NCBI RefSeq assembly: GCF_040364665.1
Contig: NZ_BAABWX010000001.1
Location: 1,798,001-1,862,000, forward strand
Direction: 5' to 3'
DNA length: 64,000 bases
From: Cognatishimia sp. WU-CL00825
GTDB lineage: Bacteria > Pseudomonadota > Alphaproteobacteria > Rhodobacterales > Rhodobacteraceae
The notes beneath the pieces are model-generated. The model did not search any database, had not been told where the DNA came from, and worked only from the letters and a program-made list of their open reading frames with translations. Both the position numbers and the translations under genes were made by a program. Shown piece after piece: positions 18,003 to 28,185 of this stretch (position 1 is its first letter; every line of letters starts with the position of its first letter).

Positions 18003-19436
18003 ATGTACTATCAGTGTTTTATCGACAACAAATTCATCGACGCCTCAAACGGCGCGCGCATGCCGGTTATGAACCCCGCCACCGCAGAGCAGTGGGCCGA
18101 GGTTCCCGCCTGTACTGGTGACGATGTGACCCGTGCCTTGGAAAGCGCCCAGAAAGCGCAAAAATCTTGGGCCTTGCTGCCACCGATTGAACGCGCAAAA
18201 CACATCTACGCCATTGCTGAAGGCCTTGAAAAGGAACGAGACCTCTTAGAAGAGTTGCTGGTCAAAGAGCAAGGCAAACCCCGCGCTGAAGCCGCTGGCG
18301 AAGTCACCGATACCATCCGTTACCTGACCTATTCTGCCGAGGCCGCCCGCCGTCTGCGCGGCGATATACTGCCGTCAGATAACCCGCGCGAACAGCTCTT
18401 TATCTATAAAGTGCCCTATGGGGTCACGCTGGGGCTTATGGCTTACAATTACCCGCTGGCTCTGATCGGTCGCAAAGTTGGTCCAGCGCTGGTGGCAGGC
18501 AACACAATGATCATCAAACCCCATGAAGCAACGCCGGTCACGGCCTCGTTCTTTTGCCGCATTGTGCAAGAAGCTGGCGTGCCACCAGGTGTAATCAATA
18601 TGCTGACGGGCACCGGGGCCGAGGTTGGTGCTCCCCTGACTGAAAGCCCAATTGTGCGTATGATCACTCTGACCGGATCCATCCGCGCAGGTCAGATGAT
18701 CGCCGAAGCATCGGCCAAAAACATCACAGCACTCTCGTTAGAACTTGGAGGCAGCGCGCCGTTCATAGTCTTAAAAGATGCCGACATCGATGCGGCCGTC
18801 GAAGCCGCCGTTGTAGCCCGCTTTGCTAACGCCGGTCAGGTTTGCATTTGCAATGAGACCGTTTTGGTAGAGGAAGCCATCGCCGATGAGTTCACTGAAA
18901 AACTTTTAAAGCGCGCAGCCGAGGTCAAATTGGGTGACCCTGCTACCAATGGTGGTATGGGGCCGGTTACCACACCAAGTGCCTTGCAACGCATCGAGAA
19001 AATCGTTGCCGACTCTGTTGCGGGTGGGGCCAAGGTTGCTTTGGGTGGGCGACGCCCAACTGACCCGGATTTTGCTGCCGGAAACTGGTACGAACCAACG
19101 GTTCTTGTCGATGCGACTGCGGAAACCGCGGCAGTTCAGCAAGAGATTTTTGGGCCCGTGCTGCCCATCGTCCGGGTTAAAGATTATGAGGACGCCTTAA
19201 ACATCGCCAACGGCCGCCCCGATGGGCTGTCGGCCTATCTCTGGACGCAAAACCCCACCGTGTACATGGATGCAATCCAGCGATTGGAAACTGGCACAAT
19301 CTTCCTGAATTCAGGCATCGTTGGCTATGTCCAAGGTTATCACAATGGCCACAAGCTCAGCGGTGTTGGTGGCGAAGATGGCACCCACGGCATCGAAGGC
19401 TATTTACAAAAACGCACGGTTTATCAGAAATTCTAA
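18003..19436 (+). CDS. NAD(P)-dependent aldehyde dehydrogenase
   Basis: A 477-residue aldehyde dehydrogenase. The catalytic glutamate is in [11 protein letters not shown] and the catalytic cysteine in [10 protein letters not shown]. Other marks are [13 protein letters not shown] for cofactor binding and [11 protein letters not shown] near the end. ATG at 18003 follows aaaggacctc. Length and motifs fit the AldA/GabD-like group (glycolaldehyde, lactaldehyde or succinate semialdehyde), but the substrate is unproved. It closes the operon, followed by a terminator, and would oxidise the aldehyde produced by the upstream dehydrogenases. Confidence 0.88.
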   Translation: MYYQCFIDNKFIDASNGARMPVMNPATAEQWAEVPACTGDDVTRALESAQKAQKSWALLPPIERAKHIYAIAEGLEKERDLLEELLVKEQGKPRAEAAGEVTDTIRYLTYSAEAARRLRGDILPSDNPREQLFIYKVPYGVTLGLMAYNYPLALIGRKVGPALVAGNTMIIKPHEATPVTASFFCRIVQEAGVPPGVINMLTGTGAEVGAPLTESPIVRMITLTGSIRAGQMIAEASAKNITALSLELGGSAPFIVLKDADIDAAVEAAVVARFANAGQVCICNETVLVEEAIADEFTEKLLKRAAEVKLGDPATNGGMGPVTTPSALQRIEKIVADSVAGGAKVALGGRRPTDPDFAAGNWYEPTVLVDATAETAAVQQEIFGPVLPIVRVKDYEDALNIANGRPDGLSAYLWTQNPTVYMDAIQRLETGTIFLNSGIVGYVQGYHNGHKLSGVGGEDGTHGIEGYLQKRTVYQKF

Positions 19437-19448
19437 TCTCCCTAAAAA

Positions 19449-19494
19449 TCCCGGGCCCAGCCCAGAGCTGCCCGGGACCCATTCTTTTGTTTTA
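19449..19494 (+). terminator. Terminator between convergent sugar operons
   Basis: tcccgggc (19449-19456) pairs with gcccggga (19470-19477) and is followed by a T-rich tail (ttcttttgtttt). It ends the operon whose last gene is the aldehyde dehydrogenase. Confidence 0.7.
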
Positions 19495-19671
19495 ATTCAA
19501 TTCTCCCAAGACCAAAGAAGCATTGTAGTCAATATCTAGCCAAGTTCTCTCGATATTACGCCCAAGCGACATCGCTCAAACCTTTCGAATTCGGCTTTAC
19601 TTTGGTTTGTCAAACCATGCTTGGCACTAAGCACAGAACCCATTGCCTTATACGCTTGTTCCGCCAGAACA

Positions 19672-20724
19672 TTATTTAGCCGCAACTTCAGAACTGCTGT
19701 CGAACCCCGTAACCACAACACGACTAGGCAGTGACGTTTCAAGACCAATCCGTTCAGCCCTTTGCGCTTCAAGTGAAGCTTTCTGGCGCACCGCTGAATA
19801 TCGATCGATGCCAACCGCTGCGAGCAAGACCGATCCACGCACGATGTCATAAATATAGGGTGAGGCGTTCATCAGATTGAGACCGTTGTCAATTAACACC
19901 AGAAACACCGCCCCAATGACCGAGCCAACCACAGTGCCGGAACCCCCGGTCAATTTGGTGCCCCCAAGGATCACCGCGGCAATCACCGTAAATTCGATGC
20001 CGATGCCAATGCCGGACTGCAACCCACCAACCCGCGCCAATAAGATCAGCGCAGCGATGCCCGTCACCAAACCACTGAATGCGTAAACCAGGATCAATAC
20101 CTTATTCACCGGTAGGTTGGTTTCTTTGGCAGAGCGTTCAGAATTGCCAATCGCACGGGTGTAAACGCCAAGCCGTGTGCGGTTTAGAACATAGACACCG
20201 ACGATCAGCACCACGAGTAAAACCAAAATCGGTACGGGAATCCCAAAGATCCGCCCATTGCCCAAAAAGCCCATCTCACGCGGCACGGGAATATTCTGTG
20301 CTCCCGTCAAATGGATCGCGGCCCCACGATATATCGAATAGGTGGCTAAGGTGGTGATCAAAGGCGAAATCTTGAATTTCACAACCAAAAGCCCATTCAA
20401 GGCACCTAACAATGTGGCGCAGGTCAAAGTGACAGTGAACGCCAGAAAATAGTTTTCGGTGTCCATGTACAACTGCGCAAAAAGGGCCGAGGTCACAAAC
20501 AGGATCGCCCCCACCGAAATATCAATTCCAGCAGTCAGGATGATAAACGTCATGCCAGTTGCCATAATTGCTGTAACGCTTGACTGAACTAATATCGCTT
20601 GGAAATTCGAAAGCGTTAGAAAGGCAGGTGAAACCACTGCGAGCACACCCGCCAAGACAATCGTCGCCATTGCAATCGCGACCCACTTTTGGCGAGACAT
20701 CAGAGATCTAATTCTTTGCAACAC
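19672..20724 (-). CDS. Ribose-type ABC permease of a second sugar system
   Basis: A 350-residue RbsC-type membrane protein with GMTFIILTAGIDISVGAI, NGLLVVKFKISPLITTLATY and AAVILGGTKLTGGSGTVVG. The C-terminal 30 residues after LLAAVGIDRY are polar and longer than usual. It is the last gene of the leftward transport operon and overlaps the ATPase stop by one base. It is paired with another permease at 22226-23167, so this transporter too has a two-permease channel. Confidence 0.9.
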   Translation of the reverse strand: MLQRIRSLMSRQKWVAIAMATIVLAGVLAVVSPAFLTLSNFQAILVQSSVTAIMATGMTFIILTAGIDISVGAILFVTSALFAQLYMDTENYFLAFTVTLTCATLLGALNGLLVVKFKISPLITTLATYSIYRGAAIHLTGAQNIPVPREMGFLGNGRIFGIPVPILVLLVVLIVGVYVLNRTRLGVYTRAIGNSERSAKETNLPVNKVLILVYAFSGLVTGIAALILLARVGGLQSGIGIGIEFTVIAAVILGGTKLTGGSGTVVGSVIGAVFLVLIDNGLNLMNASPYIYDIVRGSVLLAAVGIDRYSAVRQKASLEAQRAERIGLETSLPSRVVVTGFDSSSEVAAK

Positions 20725-22226
20725 TACTGCGCCTCCGCTGAGGCACTGGCGGCCAACGAGATTATCTTCACTGCGTCATAATTCTCTCTTTTGAACTCCC
20801 CGACCATTCGCCCTTTTCGCATGACCAACATGCGATGCGTTGTGTGCAAAAGTTCAGGAAGATCGGATGAGACAATGACAATTGTTTTGCCCATTCGTGC
20901 GAGTTCGGCAATCGCTGCGTGGATGTCAAATTTGGCACCAATATCAACGCCCTTAGTCGGCTCATCAAACAGCAAAATCTCTGGTTCCGTCGCCAGCCAG
21001 CGCCCGAGAAGCACCTTTTGCTGATTGCCTCCCGATAGGTCACTGACATCATTTTCGATATGTGGCACCGCAACATTCATCTGCTCGACAACTTCAGCAG
21101 ACTTTTTCCGTTCACCACCGAAACCAAGCCCCAAAAAGCGTTTTTTCACAAACGCCTCGATTGCAGATGCGGAAAGGTTCTCTCGCACTGGGCGGTTCAA
21201 AAACAATCCATTTGTGCGACGATCCTCGGTAATATAGCAAAGCCCCTTGGCCTTCATCGCTGCGACGGAACGGTTCTTGATCACATTTCCACCAATCCGA
21301 ATCTCGCCAGTTGCAGGCCGCAAACCAAATATTGCCTCAGCAACCTCGGTACGCCCAGCACCCATAAGCCCCGAAATCCCCAAAATCTCGCCGCGATGCA
21401 CAGTGAAATTTATCTCGCTGAAATCCGCAGAGGACAGGCCAATAACTTCAAGTTCCGGCAGATCGGTTGGTTCCGGTAACTCAACTTGCGCATCTTTCAG
21501 AGTTCGTCCGACCATCAATTCTTCAAGCGAGCGCTGCGGTACATCGGCCAGAAGTCCGCGCCCTACTTGTTGTCCATCACGCAAAACAAGAAAACTGTCA
21601 CAGACGCGGTAAATTTCTTCCATGAAGTGGGAAATAAATATAATCCCCAGCCCGCGAGCCTTGAGCTTGTCGATTATTGCAAAGAGTTTTTCGCGCTCAA
21701 CCGCTGTCAAAGAAGTCGTCGGCTCATCCAAAATCAAAACTTTGTTCGCATGCAGCAATGCTTTGGCGATTTCGACCACTTGTTGCTTACCTGCGCCAAG
21801 AGTTTCGATCAAAGCCCGCGGATCTATTTCGATACCCAGAAAGTCGATCTGCTCTCGGGCAATATTTTCTGCCGCAGCCCAATTCACGTATGCCGAATGG
21901 CCAGGTAACTCAGATACACAGATATTCTCGGCCACGGTCAAAGACCCAAACAAAGAGAGTTCCTGATGCACTGCAGAGACCCCGTGATCAGCTGCGTTAA
22001 TGCGCTCTACAGGCTTACCCTCAACCAATATCTCGCCTTCAGTTGGCGTCAAAAGCCCGCAAAGCATATTTTTGGTCGTAGACTTTCCGGCTCCATTTTC
22101 ACCGACCAGGGCCAAGGCTTCCCCTGGATAAAGGTCAAATTCGACGCCATCGACTACAACTTTACCGGAAAATGCTTTCTTAAGGCCCCGCACTGAAATC
22201 GCAGGGTTGATCGCTTGCTTCTGCAT
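20724..22226 (-). CDS. Ribose-type ABC ATPase of a second sugar system
   Basis: A 500-residue double ATPase. Walker A GENGAGKSTTKNML and signature LGAGKQQVVEIAKAL belong to domain 1; GLMGAGRTEVAEAIFGL and LLFDEPTKGVDIGAK to domain 2, all in the form usual for RbsA/XylG. This contrasts with the altered second domain of the ATPase at 16490-17992. The start is the ATG at 22226, overlapping the upstream permease stop (TAATG), with gaggag before it. Confidence 0.9.
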   Translation of the reverse strand: MQKQAINPAISVRGLKKAFSGKVVVDGVEFDLYPGEALALVGENGAGKSTTKNMLCGLLTPTEGEILVEGKPVERINAADHGVSAVHQELSLFGSLTVAENICVSELPGHSAYVNWAAAENIAREQIDFLGIEIDPRALIETLGAGKQQVVEIAKALLHANKVLILDEPTTSLTAVEREKLFAIIDKLKARGLGIIFISHFMEEIYRVCDSFLVLRDGQQVGRGLLADVPQRSLEELMVGRTLKDAQVELPEPTDLPELEVIGLSSADFSEINFTVHRGEILGISGLMGAGRTEVAEAIFGLRPATGEIRIGGNVIKNRSVAAMKAKGLCYITEDRRTNGLFLNRPVRENLSASAIEAFVKKRFLGLGFGGERKKSAEVVEQMNVAVPHIENDVSDLSGGNQQKVLLGRWLATEPEILLFDEPTKGVDIGAKFDIHAAIAELARMGKTIVIVSSDLPELLHTTHRMLVMRKGRMVGEFKRENYDAVKIISLAASASAEAQ

Positions 22227-23167
22227 TATGCGCTCCTCGCAGAACCAAGCCGCATGGCCAACCAAGTCCCCAAGAAAATCAATACGCCCTGAATGATCAA
22301 TTGGTCATAGAATGGTATGCCAACTAGGTTCAGACCGTTGGTTAGAATTGCCAGGATCGCAACCCCGAGCAGCGTGCGTTCGACAGAACCTTCTCCGCCA
22401 TTCATACCGGTTCCACCCAGTACAACCGCACCGATGATAATCAATAAAAGCGTATCGCCGACACCCGGAATAGCGTTGCCCAAGTTTGCGATAGAAATGA
22501 AACCTGCAACGCCCGCAAGAGCGCCAGCAAAGAGATACACGCTAAATTGGATAAATTGCGTGTTGATACCTGCGTGTCTTGCCGCTTCGACATTCGACCC
22601 AACCAGCATCACATGGCGGCCCCATTTTGTTTGCGACATAGCAATGCCTGACGCAAGAACGACACCCAAGGCAACAAGTGTAACAGCTGGAATCCCCACC
22701 CAAACCATAAATCCAAAATCAAGCATCCAATACGGCGTGCCCTTCACAGCGATGCCATGGCTCAACACAAAAGCAATGCCCCTTGCGATCAATTGCGTTG
22801 CCATTGTCGTAATAAAAGGCGTCAATCGGAAATAGCCGATGAGCACGCCATTCAGCGCGCCAAAAGAAATTCCGACGATGACAGCCGTGATTAGGCCCAA
22901 GGTCACATTATCAGTCTCTGCCATAACGATACCTGCGATCACCGCACTGGCGCTAATAACCGTAGAAATTGACAGATCGATTCCACCTGCCAAAAACACT
23001 ACTGTCATGCCAATAGCGGCGATCAAGACCACAGCATTCGCGCCAAGCATGGCTTCGAAATTGCCGGTCGTCAGGAAATAGGGCGACAATAGCGAAAACC
23101 CTACCAGCAATACCGCGATCATTTGTAGTGCCGGGTAGGACTTCAAAAACTTCTGAAACGACTGCAC
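22226..23167 (-). CDS. Ribose-type ABC permease of a second sugar system
   Basis: A 313-residue RbsC-type membrane protein with GMTVVFLAGGIDLSISTV, NGVLIGYFRLTPFITTMATQ and GAVVLGGTGMNGGEGSVERT. It starts at a GTG (23167) with gaagg upstream; no ATG is suitably placed. It lies between the binding-protein gene and the ATPase gene. Confidence 0.88.
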   Translation of the reverse strand: MQSFQKFLKSYPALQMIAVLLVGFSLLSPYFLTTGNFEAMLGANAVVLIAAIGMTVVFLAGGIDLSISTVISASAVIAGIVMAETDNVTLGLITAVIVGISFGALNGVLIGYFRLTPFITTMATQLIARGIAFVLSHGIAVKGTPYWMLDFGFMVWVGIPAVTLVALGVVLASGIAMSQTKWGRHVMLVGSNVEAARHAGINTQFIQFSVYLFAGALAGVAGFISIANLGNAIPGVGDTLLLIIIGAVVLGGTGMNGGEGSVERTLLGVAILAILTNGLNLVGIPFYDQLIIQGVLIFLGTWLAMRLGSARSA

Positions 23168-23230
23168 AGGCTCAAACCTTCAGGGAATGGCAATGCGCCA
23201 ATATCTGGCACATTGCTTGATTGGGAGAAT

Positions 23231-24181
23231 TTACTTAGGGGCACCCCAAATTTTAGCTTTGTTCGCTTCTGCATCGGCGGCCGTGTAAAGATTGCCACCA
23301 ACATAGTTTAGGCGCTCGACGGCGACCCCAGCCAGTATATTGGCGGCCAAATCGACAGCTTTGCGGCCCGTAGCCTCTGTCCCCATAACCACGAAAGCAT
23401 CAGCAGTACCCGACAATACCGCTTGATAGCCATCATTTGAACCGTTCACACCGGTAATTACAACATGCCCGTCATCACTCATCGGTGCCAGTTTACCGAG
23501 ATCCGCAAGAACAGTTTCAACCGCGGGAATATGAGTGTCAGTCGCAGCAAATACAGCAGCAACTTCTGGATTCGCTTGGAATGCGTTTTGAGTGCCGGAT
23601 AGAGCCCGCGCGGAATCCCAATCTGTTGGAACTTCAATTAAATTAACATTTTCTAGTTTTGCAATGCCTTCGCGAAATCCTTTAGAGCGGTCAATGCCAT
23701 TCTGGTCGTTCAATGCACCTATCAGTTCCACAATTGTGATCTGACCGGTTTTTCCGGAAAGCGCCTTTGCGGTATATTCCCCTGCCAATCGGCCATCTAT
23801 CAAACTATCCGGACCCACAAAGGCTTGTACCACCCGGCTGTCGGGCAGATCACGGTCATATGCCACGACAGGAATGTCGGCGCGCTTTGCTGCCAGCAGG
23901 GCCCGTTCGATTGTGTTCTGGTCTACAGCACAAACGAGAATCGCGTCGACACCCTGAGCGATCAAAGATTGGATCTGGGCATTCTGCTGTTGTGCATCAC
24001 CGTCTGCGACGACCTCGATGACATCATACCCACGATCTGATGCTTCAGCTTTGATGCCGTCATTCACTGCCACGCGGCTTTCAAAAAGTTGGTCTACCGA
24101 AAGGCCAATTGTGATGTCTGCATAGACTGCACTTGCAGTCATCATTGCGCTGGTTACCACCGCGCCGAAAATCTTCTTCAT
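23231..24181 (-). CDS. Ribose-type ABC sugar-binding protein of a second sugar system
   Basis: A 316-residue exported protein with signal peptide MKKIFGAVVTSAMMTASAVYA, then DITIGLSVDQLFESRV and QGVDAILVCAVDQNTIERAL, typical of RbsB/XylF-type proteins. The ATG at 24181 has ggagga upstream; a longer open frame to 24268 has no ribosome site. It is first gene of the leftward system. No dedicated catabolic enzyme or regulator sits with this transporter, so its sugar may be metabolised by the convergent operon. Confidence 0.88.
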   Translation of the reverse strand: MKKIFGAVVTSAMMTASAVYADITIGLSVDQLFESRVAVNDGIKAEASDRGYDVIEVVADGDAQQQNAQIQSLIAQGVDAILVCAVDQNTIERALLAAKRADIPVVAYDRDLPDSRVVQAFVGPDSLIDGRLAGEYTAKALSGKTGQITIVELIGALNDQNGIDRSKGFREGIAKLENVNLIEVPTDWDSARALSGTQNAFQANPEVAAVFAATDTHIPAVETVLADLGKLAPMSDDGHVVITGVNGSNDGYQAVLSGTADAFVVMGTEATGRKAVDLAANILAGVAVERLNYVGGNLYTAADAEANKAKIWGAPK

Positions 24182-24554
24182 GATCTGTATTCCTCCAAAA
24201 AAGATCAACCGCAAAGAACTTGCTTTGCGGATTTTGCCAAACTCAATCATTAGTTGGCCCATTTTCATTAAAGCAAGTAATTTTTATATATGCAATAGTC
24301 GATCCACACCTACATAACTTCAACGCTATTTTCTGGGTCCCCTGGTCAAAATCGTTCACGTGCAAAACGGAAACCGAACTTGAATTTCTGCGCACAAATT
24401 TGAGCCCATGACTGTCAATATTCCGTGCCTAAGCCCCAATTTCAGCAACGGGTCTATCTATCTGAAAGTGTTATGAAAGTTTAGGAGTTAAAGCTTTAGA
24501 TTATTGCTCATGAGGATGTTCTTGGTCTGCTGGTAATCATCTACCACCATCTTA
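24182..24554. other. Upstream region of the second sugar system
   Basis: AT-rich, gene-free DNA that should hold the promoter of the leftward ABC operon. I see no clear operator or RNA gene. The right end abuts the integrase fragment. Confidence 0.5.
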
Positions 24555-24637
24555 TGGCTATAAGTCCGTGCGATACTCGATTGGCTTGTTCATTTCCAGG
24601 TATGGTGATCGATCGTTGTGCATCCTCAGGCGCACGG
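24555..24637 (+). pseudogene. Fragment of a tyrosine integrase gene
   Basis: These 83 bp match 56034-56116 inside the integrase gene with about five mismatches, and encode GYKSVRYSIGLFISRYGDR against GYKSVRYSIGLFVSRYGDR (integrase residues of about 140-167). Nothing of the integrase remains on either side. It is a relic of an older copy, cut off by the IS3 remnant to the right. Confidence 0.85.
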
Positions 24638-25022
24638 TGGCTTAAGGGATTCTTAATCCATGCAGTACCCACTGGGATGAATGCTGAGGCAACGACACAT
24701 CGCACGCACCGAAAACTACGGGCGATGCTCCGGCACGAACGCGTACTTTACCTTGCATCCCTTGCGAAGTATGCGGCCGCTTTTTTAGAATGTCGCGCTC
24801 CTCCGTCATCCGTGCCGGCTCACGCGTGAGCCGTCGGTTCTCGGCTTCATGCTCCACAGATGATGCCTTTGACGCGGCCTTGGCGTACACCTTCATCCAT
24901 TTGTATAGCGAGTAGATGCTAACGCCTAACCGCTCTGAAACCTCCCGAACTGGATATCCACGTACCGAGATTTGATGCACCGCATCACGCTTGAAATCTT
25001 CCCTGAAATTTGGCTTCCCCAT
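24592..25022 (-). pseudogene. Truncated IS3-family transposase remnant (orfA plus start of orfB)
   Basis: The orfA part starts at ATG 25022: MGKPNFREDFKRDAVHQISV, helix-turn-helix YPVREVSERLGVSIYSLYKW, coiled-coil then MTEERDILKK. At the six-A run (about 24780-24785) the expected KKAAAYFARDAR continues only in another frame. An orfB-like start (VKYAFVPEHRP then stop) and MCRCLSIHPSGYC (compare the family MCRVLxxHPSGYY) follow with stops. The catalytic DDE part is gone. A dead insertion sequence, possibly also joined to the integrase fragment. Confidence 0.8.
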
Positions 25023-25445
25023 AACGGCCTCCTTGCCTCAAAATTTGGGAAGAAAGCGTCTATAATACTAGGGGCTATTCACCTTGAACGTAGCATGGTT
25101 GCAAGCGGAACCTAAAAACTCGCTTAAAGCGCAGTAAAACAACAATTTATTCAAGAATTTAACTCAATTCTGTAGTTTAACCCATTTCAAGCCCGATAAT
25201 TGTGCTCAATATCTTGGTCGCATACGCAAAGTTTTAACATTGATCCGCTAATCCGTGCCGCCACTTAGAGAGGACCTTGGTGCGCCATCGCTGTCTTAAT
25301 CGGCGGTGATGTCGTCCGGAGCACCTGGTCGACGGGGCGGCGGCAGATAACAAGCGCGACGAATGGGACTACTGGAGTAACGGTGTTGACGATCGCCTAC
25401 GATGACCTGTGGCGCAGGCCTTCAGGGGCCTCGGAAGGTCTTACG
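25023..25445. other. Gene-free debris region
   Basis: No convincing gene. The DNA lies between the IS3 remnant and the first tRNA-end repeat and looks like scrambled sequence at an element end. Confidence 0.5.
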
Positions 25446-25564
25446 TAGCACCCCTGACACCCGCACCGTCAACAACTGGGGCATAAACCAGGGCATTCCG
25501 GGGCCCGCTGTGGCCCATGGCGTCTTATTCTGCAATGTCTGTGATTAATGGCTGGGGTGGTAGG
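25446..25564 (+). repeat. tRNA-Gln 3'-end repeat, copy 1 (att-like)
   Basis: From tagcacccctgacacccg to ggctggggtggtagg this copies the region beside the tRNA-Gln gene (63086-63226), with a 10-bp insertion (gtcaacaact). The last 16 bp are the 3' end of the tRNA including CCA. It lies in the same orientation as copies at 43.9-44.05 and 63.1-63.2 kb. I read it as the scar of site-specific integration; the actual crossover point is inferred. Confidence 0.75.
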
Positions 25565-25641
25565 AGGCGCGAAAAGCACATCATTTTGGGGCAGAATTGG
25601 TAATCAAAACACCCTAACACGAACAGCCTTAACTTTATGCT

Positions 25642-26451
25642 CTACCCGAGCTCCCGACTCCGCTCTGCAGCAGCTGAAAGGCATCTCTTAAACATCTCAG
25701 CCAATCCGTTGCCTTGCGCCAAGAGGACCTCAAGTCCGGCTGCCGTCGTGCCATTCGGGGACGTAACTGTCTCGCGAAGGTGGCTTGGGTGCTCATTCAG
25801 CTCTTTCATAAGCGCACCGGCTCCAGTGACAGTAGAGGTGGCAAGGCGATTACTGATATCTGTTGAAAGGCCCAGACCTATCCCTGCCGCAATCAATGCC
25901 TCAGTCATGGCAAACACATAGGCCGGACCGGAACCACTTAGGGCCGTGACTGCATGTAGTTGCTCTTCGTCTTGCAACAACACGGTGTCACCCACCGTTG
26001 CAAAGATCATTTCTGCCGCATTCAACTGCGAGGCAAGCACATTACCATTTGGCACAAGCACAGTGATGCCCTTCCCAACGGCTGCTGGTGTGTTTGGCAT
26101 GGCACGGACGATTGGCGTTTCTGCGCCAAGTAGGGTTTCAAAGGTTTCTATCAATGTGCCCGCGGCGATTGATATGAATAGTGTCGCGCCATTCCCATAA
26201 GCTTTCACATCTGGGATTGCCTCGCTCATAATTTGTGGTTTTGTCGCGATAACGGCGACGCTTGGGGCATTCGCGGGGAGTTGATTTAAAGTCACCCCCA
26301 TGTCTTGAAGGCCCAAGAGCCAATCAGAGGGGCGTGGATCCATGACCGTGACTTGGTCGCAAGGCAAGCCCGCGTCGAGCCACCCGCGCAAAAGAGCGCT
26401 GCCCATTTTGCCACAGCCAAACAATAAAACGCCGTTATCGCCTACATTCAT
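25642..26451 (-). CDS. proC: Pyrroline-5-carboxylate reductase
   Basis: A 269-residue ProC: GVLLFGCGKMGSALLRGWL (NADPH fold), RAMPNTPAAVGKGI, ALSGSGPAYVFAMTEALI and TSPNGTTAAGLEVL. It reduces 1-pyrroline-5-carboxylate to proline in the cytoplasm. Here it is the last gene of a transport and catabolic operon and overlaps the aminotransferase stop (ATGA). It may therefore be a dedicated second copy acting on a cyclic imino acid from the imported compound. Confidence 0.93.
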   Translation of the reverse strand: MNVGDNGVLLFGCGKMGSALLRGWLDAGLPCDQVTVMDPRPSDWLLGLQDMGVTLNQLPANAPSVAVIATKPQIMSEAIPDVKAYGNGATLFISIAAGTLIETFETLLGAETPIVRAMPNTPAAVGKGITVLVPNGNVLASQLNAAEMIFATVGDTVLLQDEEQLHAVTALSGSGPAYVFAMTEALIAAGIGLGLSTDISNRLATSTVTGAGALMKELNEHPSHLRETVTSPNGTTAAGLEVLLAQGNGLAEMFKRCLSAAAERSRELG

Positions 26452-27401
26452 GCCTGCGCTGCCTTTTGCGCTGCAACGTCTTCAGCGACCAATTTTTTAT
26501 AAAGTTCGCGAATTCTCAGCGTCATCGGTCCGGCCCCAACCTTGGTGCCAATTGGCTTGCCATCAATTTCTGCAATTGGCGTTTGCGCGCCAAACGTTCC
26601 AGTCAAAAACGCTTCGTCCGCACCATAGGTTTCATACAGAGAATAGTTCTTTTCTTTGACGGGAATATCGTTTTCCAGGCACAGATTGATGACCTTTTGG
26701 CGCGTCACACCGTTCATGCAATAGTCACCGGTAGAGGTCCAAACCTCACCGCGCCGAACGATGAAGAAGTTGCACGCATTCGTCGTGTTCACAAAACCAT
26801 GCGGGTCTAGCATCAACGCTTCGTCTGCGCCGGCTTGCTCAGCTTGAAGGCTTCCAATCACGCAATTCAATTTGGAGTGGCTGTTGTACTTGGCGTCTTG
26901 GCTCATCGGCAGACCACGAACTTGCGGGACAGAAGCCAAGCGGATACCGCTGTTTAGCAGTGTTTCTGCAGGTTTGGAATGCTCGATGATCGCAACCACG
27001 GTTGGGCCAAATTTGCTAAGACCAGGATGCTGAAACGGCTTAGTTTTACGGCCCCGCGTGATCATCAACCGACAATGCGCATCAGAGGTCATTTCATTTG
27101 CTGCTGCCGTACGATTGAGCAAATCTTTGATGTCGTCAGGCGTCATATCCAATTGGATCGACACGGATTTAAGCGAGTTAAACAGGCGGTCCATGTGTTC
27201 ATCAAAGAATGCCCACTGCCCATCATACAGTCGGATCCCTTCCCACATGCCATCGCCCAACATGAAACCGCTATCATATACCGATACCACGGCTTCGGCC
27301 TTGGGCACGATTTGCCCGTTTACATAGATCTTGATGTTGTCATTGCGCGTGTCGTGTTCGGCATCATGCGTTGAATGGCTCGGGGCTTGTTCGTCTATCA
27401 T
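26448..27401 (-). CDS. Class IV (BCAT/D-amino-acid type) aminotransferase
   Basis: A 317-residue PLP enzyme of the IlvE/D-alanine-aminotransferase fold: IKIYVNGQIVPKAEAVVSVY, DSGFMLGDGMWEGIRLYDG, the likely PLP lysine in NSHSKLNCVIGSLQA, and LTGTFGAQTPIAEIDG. The N-terminal 20 residues are polar and slightly longer than usual. Donor and acceptor cannot be read from sequence. It overlaps proC by 4 bp and follows an ABC ATPase by 17 bp. Confidence 0.87.
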   Translation of the reverse strand: MIDEQAPSHSTHDAEHDTRNDNIKIYVNGQIVPKAEAVVSVYDSGFMLGDGMWEGIRLYDGQWAFFDEHMDRLFNSLKSVSIQLDMTPDDIKDLLNRTAAANEMTSDAHCRLMITRGRKTKPFQHPGLSKFGPTVVAIIEHSKPAETLLNSGIRLASVPQVRGLPMSQDAKYNSHSKLNCVIGSLQAEQAGADEALMLDPHGFVNTTNACNFFIVRRGEVWTSTGDYCMNGVTRQKVINLCLENDIPVKEKNYSLYETYGADEAFLTGTFGAQTPIAEIDGKPIGTKVGAGPMTLRIRELYKKLVAEDVAAQKAAQA

Positions 27402-27418
27402 ACGTCTCTCAAGTTTGG

Positions 27419-28174
27419 TTAATGCCCGATGACTTGCTCAAGGAATGTCTTGGCGCGATCATGCTGGGGGGTGTCAAAAAATGTGTCAGGTTTGGCCTCT
27501 TCGAGGATTTCCCCGTCAGCCATAAAGATAACGCGATCAGCGACTTCTCGCGCAAAACCCATTTCATGGGTCACGCAAAGCATCGTGATGCCTTCTTCGG
27601 CAAGGCTTACCATCACGTCGAGAACTTCAGCGATCATCTCAGGATCAAGGGCCGATGTTGGTTCGTCAAACAAAAGGATTTCTGGGTCCATGCAAAGCGC
27701 TCGGGCGATGGCAACACGTTGCTGCTGGCCGCCCGAAAGCTCTCCGGGATATTTCTGCGCTTGGTCCAGAATGCGCACCTTTTCCAAATGCTTAAGCGCG
27801 GTCGCTTCTGCCTCTGGGCGGGGGACGTTGCGCACGATCATTGGGGCGAGAACGCAGTTTTCCAAGATCGACATGTGGGGGAATAGATTAAAGTGCTGAA
27901 ACACCATTCCCGCTTCTCGACGGATCGCTTCGATGTTTTCCAAGTCGTCATCAAGCTCTGTGCCCAGAACGTTGACGGACCCAATCTGAAACTCTTCGAG
28001 TGCATTGATACAGCGGATAAGCGTCGACTTACCCGAGCCTGAGGGGCCACAGATCACCAAGCGTTCGCCCTTGGCTACACTTAGATTGATGTCTTTCAGT
28101 GCGTGAAATGTACCGTAAAATTTGTGCATTCCAGCAATTTTCACGGCAGGTTCTTGTTGAGAATTTCCTGACAT
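27419..28174 (-). CDS. Polar amino-acid ABC transporter ATPase (copy B)
   Basis: A 251-residue ATPase of the GlnQ/AapP/HisP group: [77 protein letters not shown]. It is a paralogue of the ATPase at 29121-29858 in the same operon. The two flank the ornithine-cyclodeaminase-family gene, which is unusual, since one ATPase pair normally serves one permease pair as a homodimer. Confidence 0.92.
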   Translation of the reverse strand: MSGNSQQEPAVKIAGMHKFYGTFHALKDINLSVAKGERLVICGPSGSGKSTLIRCINALEEFQIGSVNVLGTELDDDLENIEAIRREAGMVFQHFNLFPHMSILENCVLAPMIVRNVPRPEAEATALKHLEKVRILDQAQKYPGELSGGQQQRVAIARALCMDPEILLFDEPTSALDPEMIAEVLDVMVSLAEEGITMLCVTHEMGFAREVADRVIFMADGEILEEAKPDTFFDTPQHDRAKTFLEQVIGH

Positions 28175-28185
28175 ATTTGCTCCCT

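Noticed and set aside
24642..25022. Intact-looking transposase of 126 residues
   Set aside because: After ILKK the frame leaves the family sequence; the true orfA end and orfB start lie in other frames with stops, so it is a remnant.
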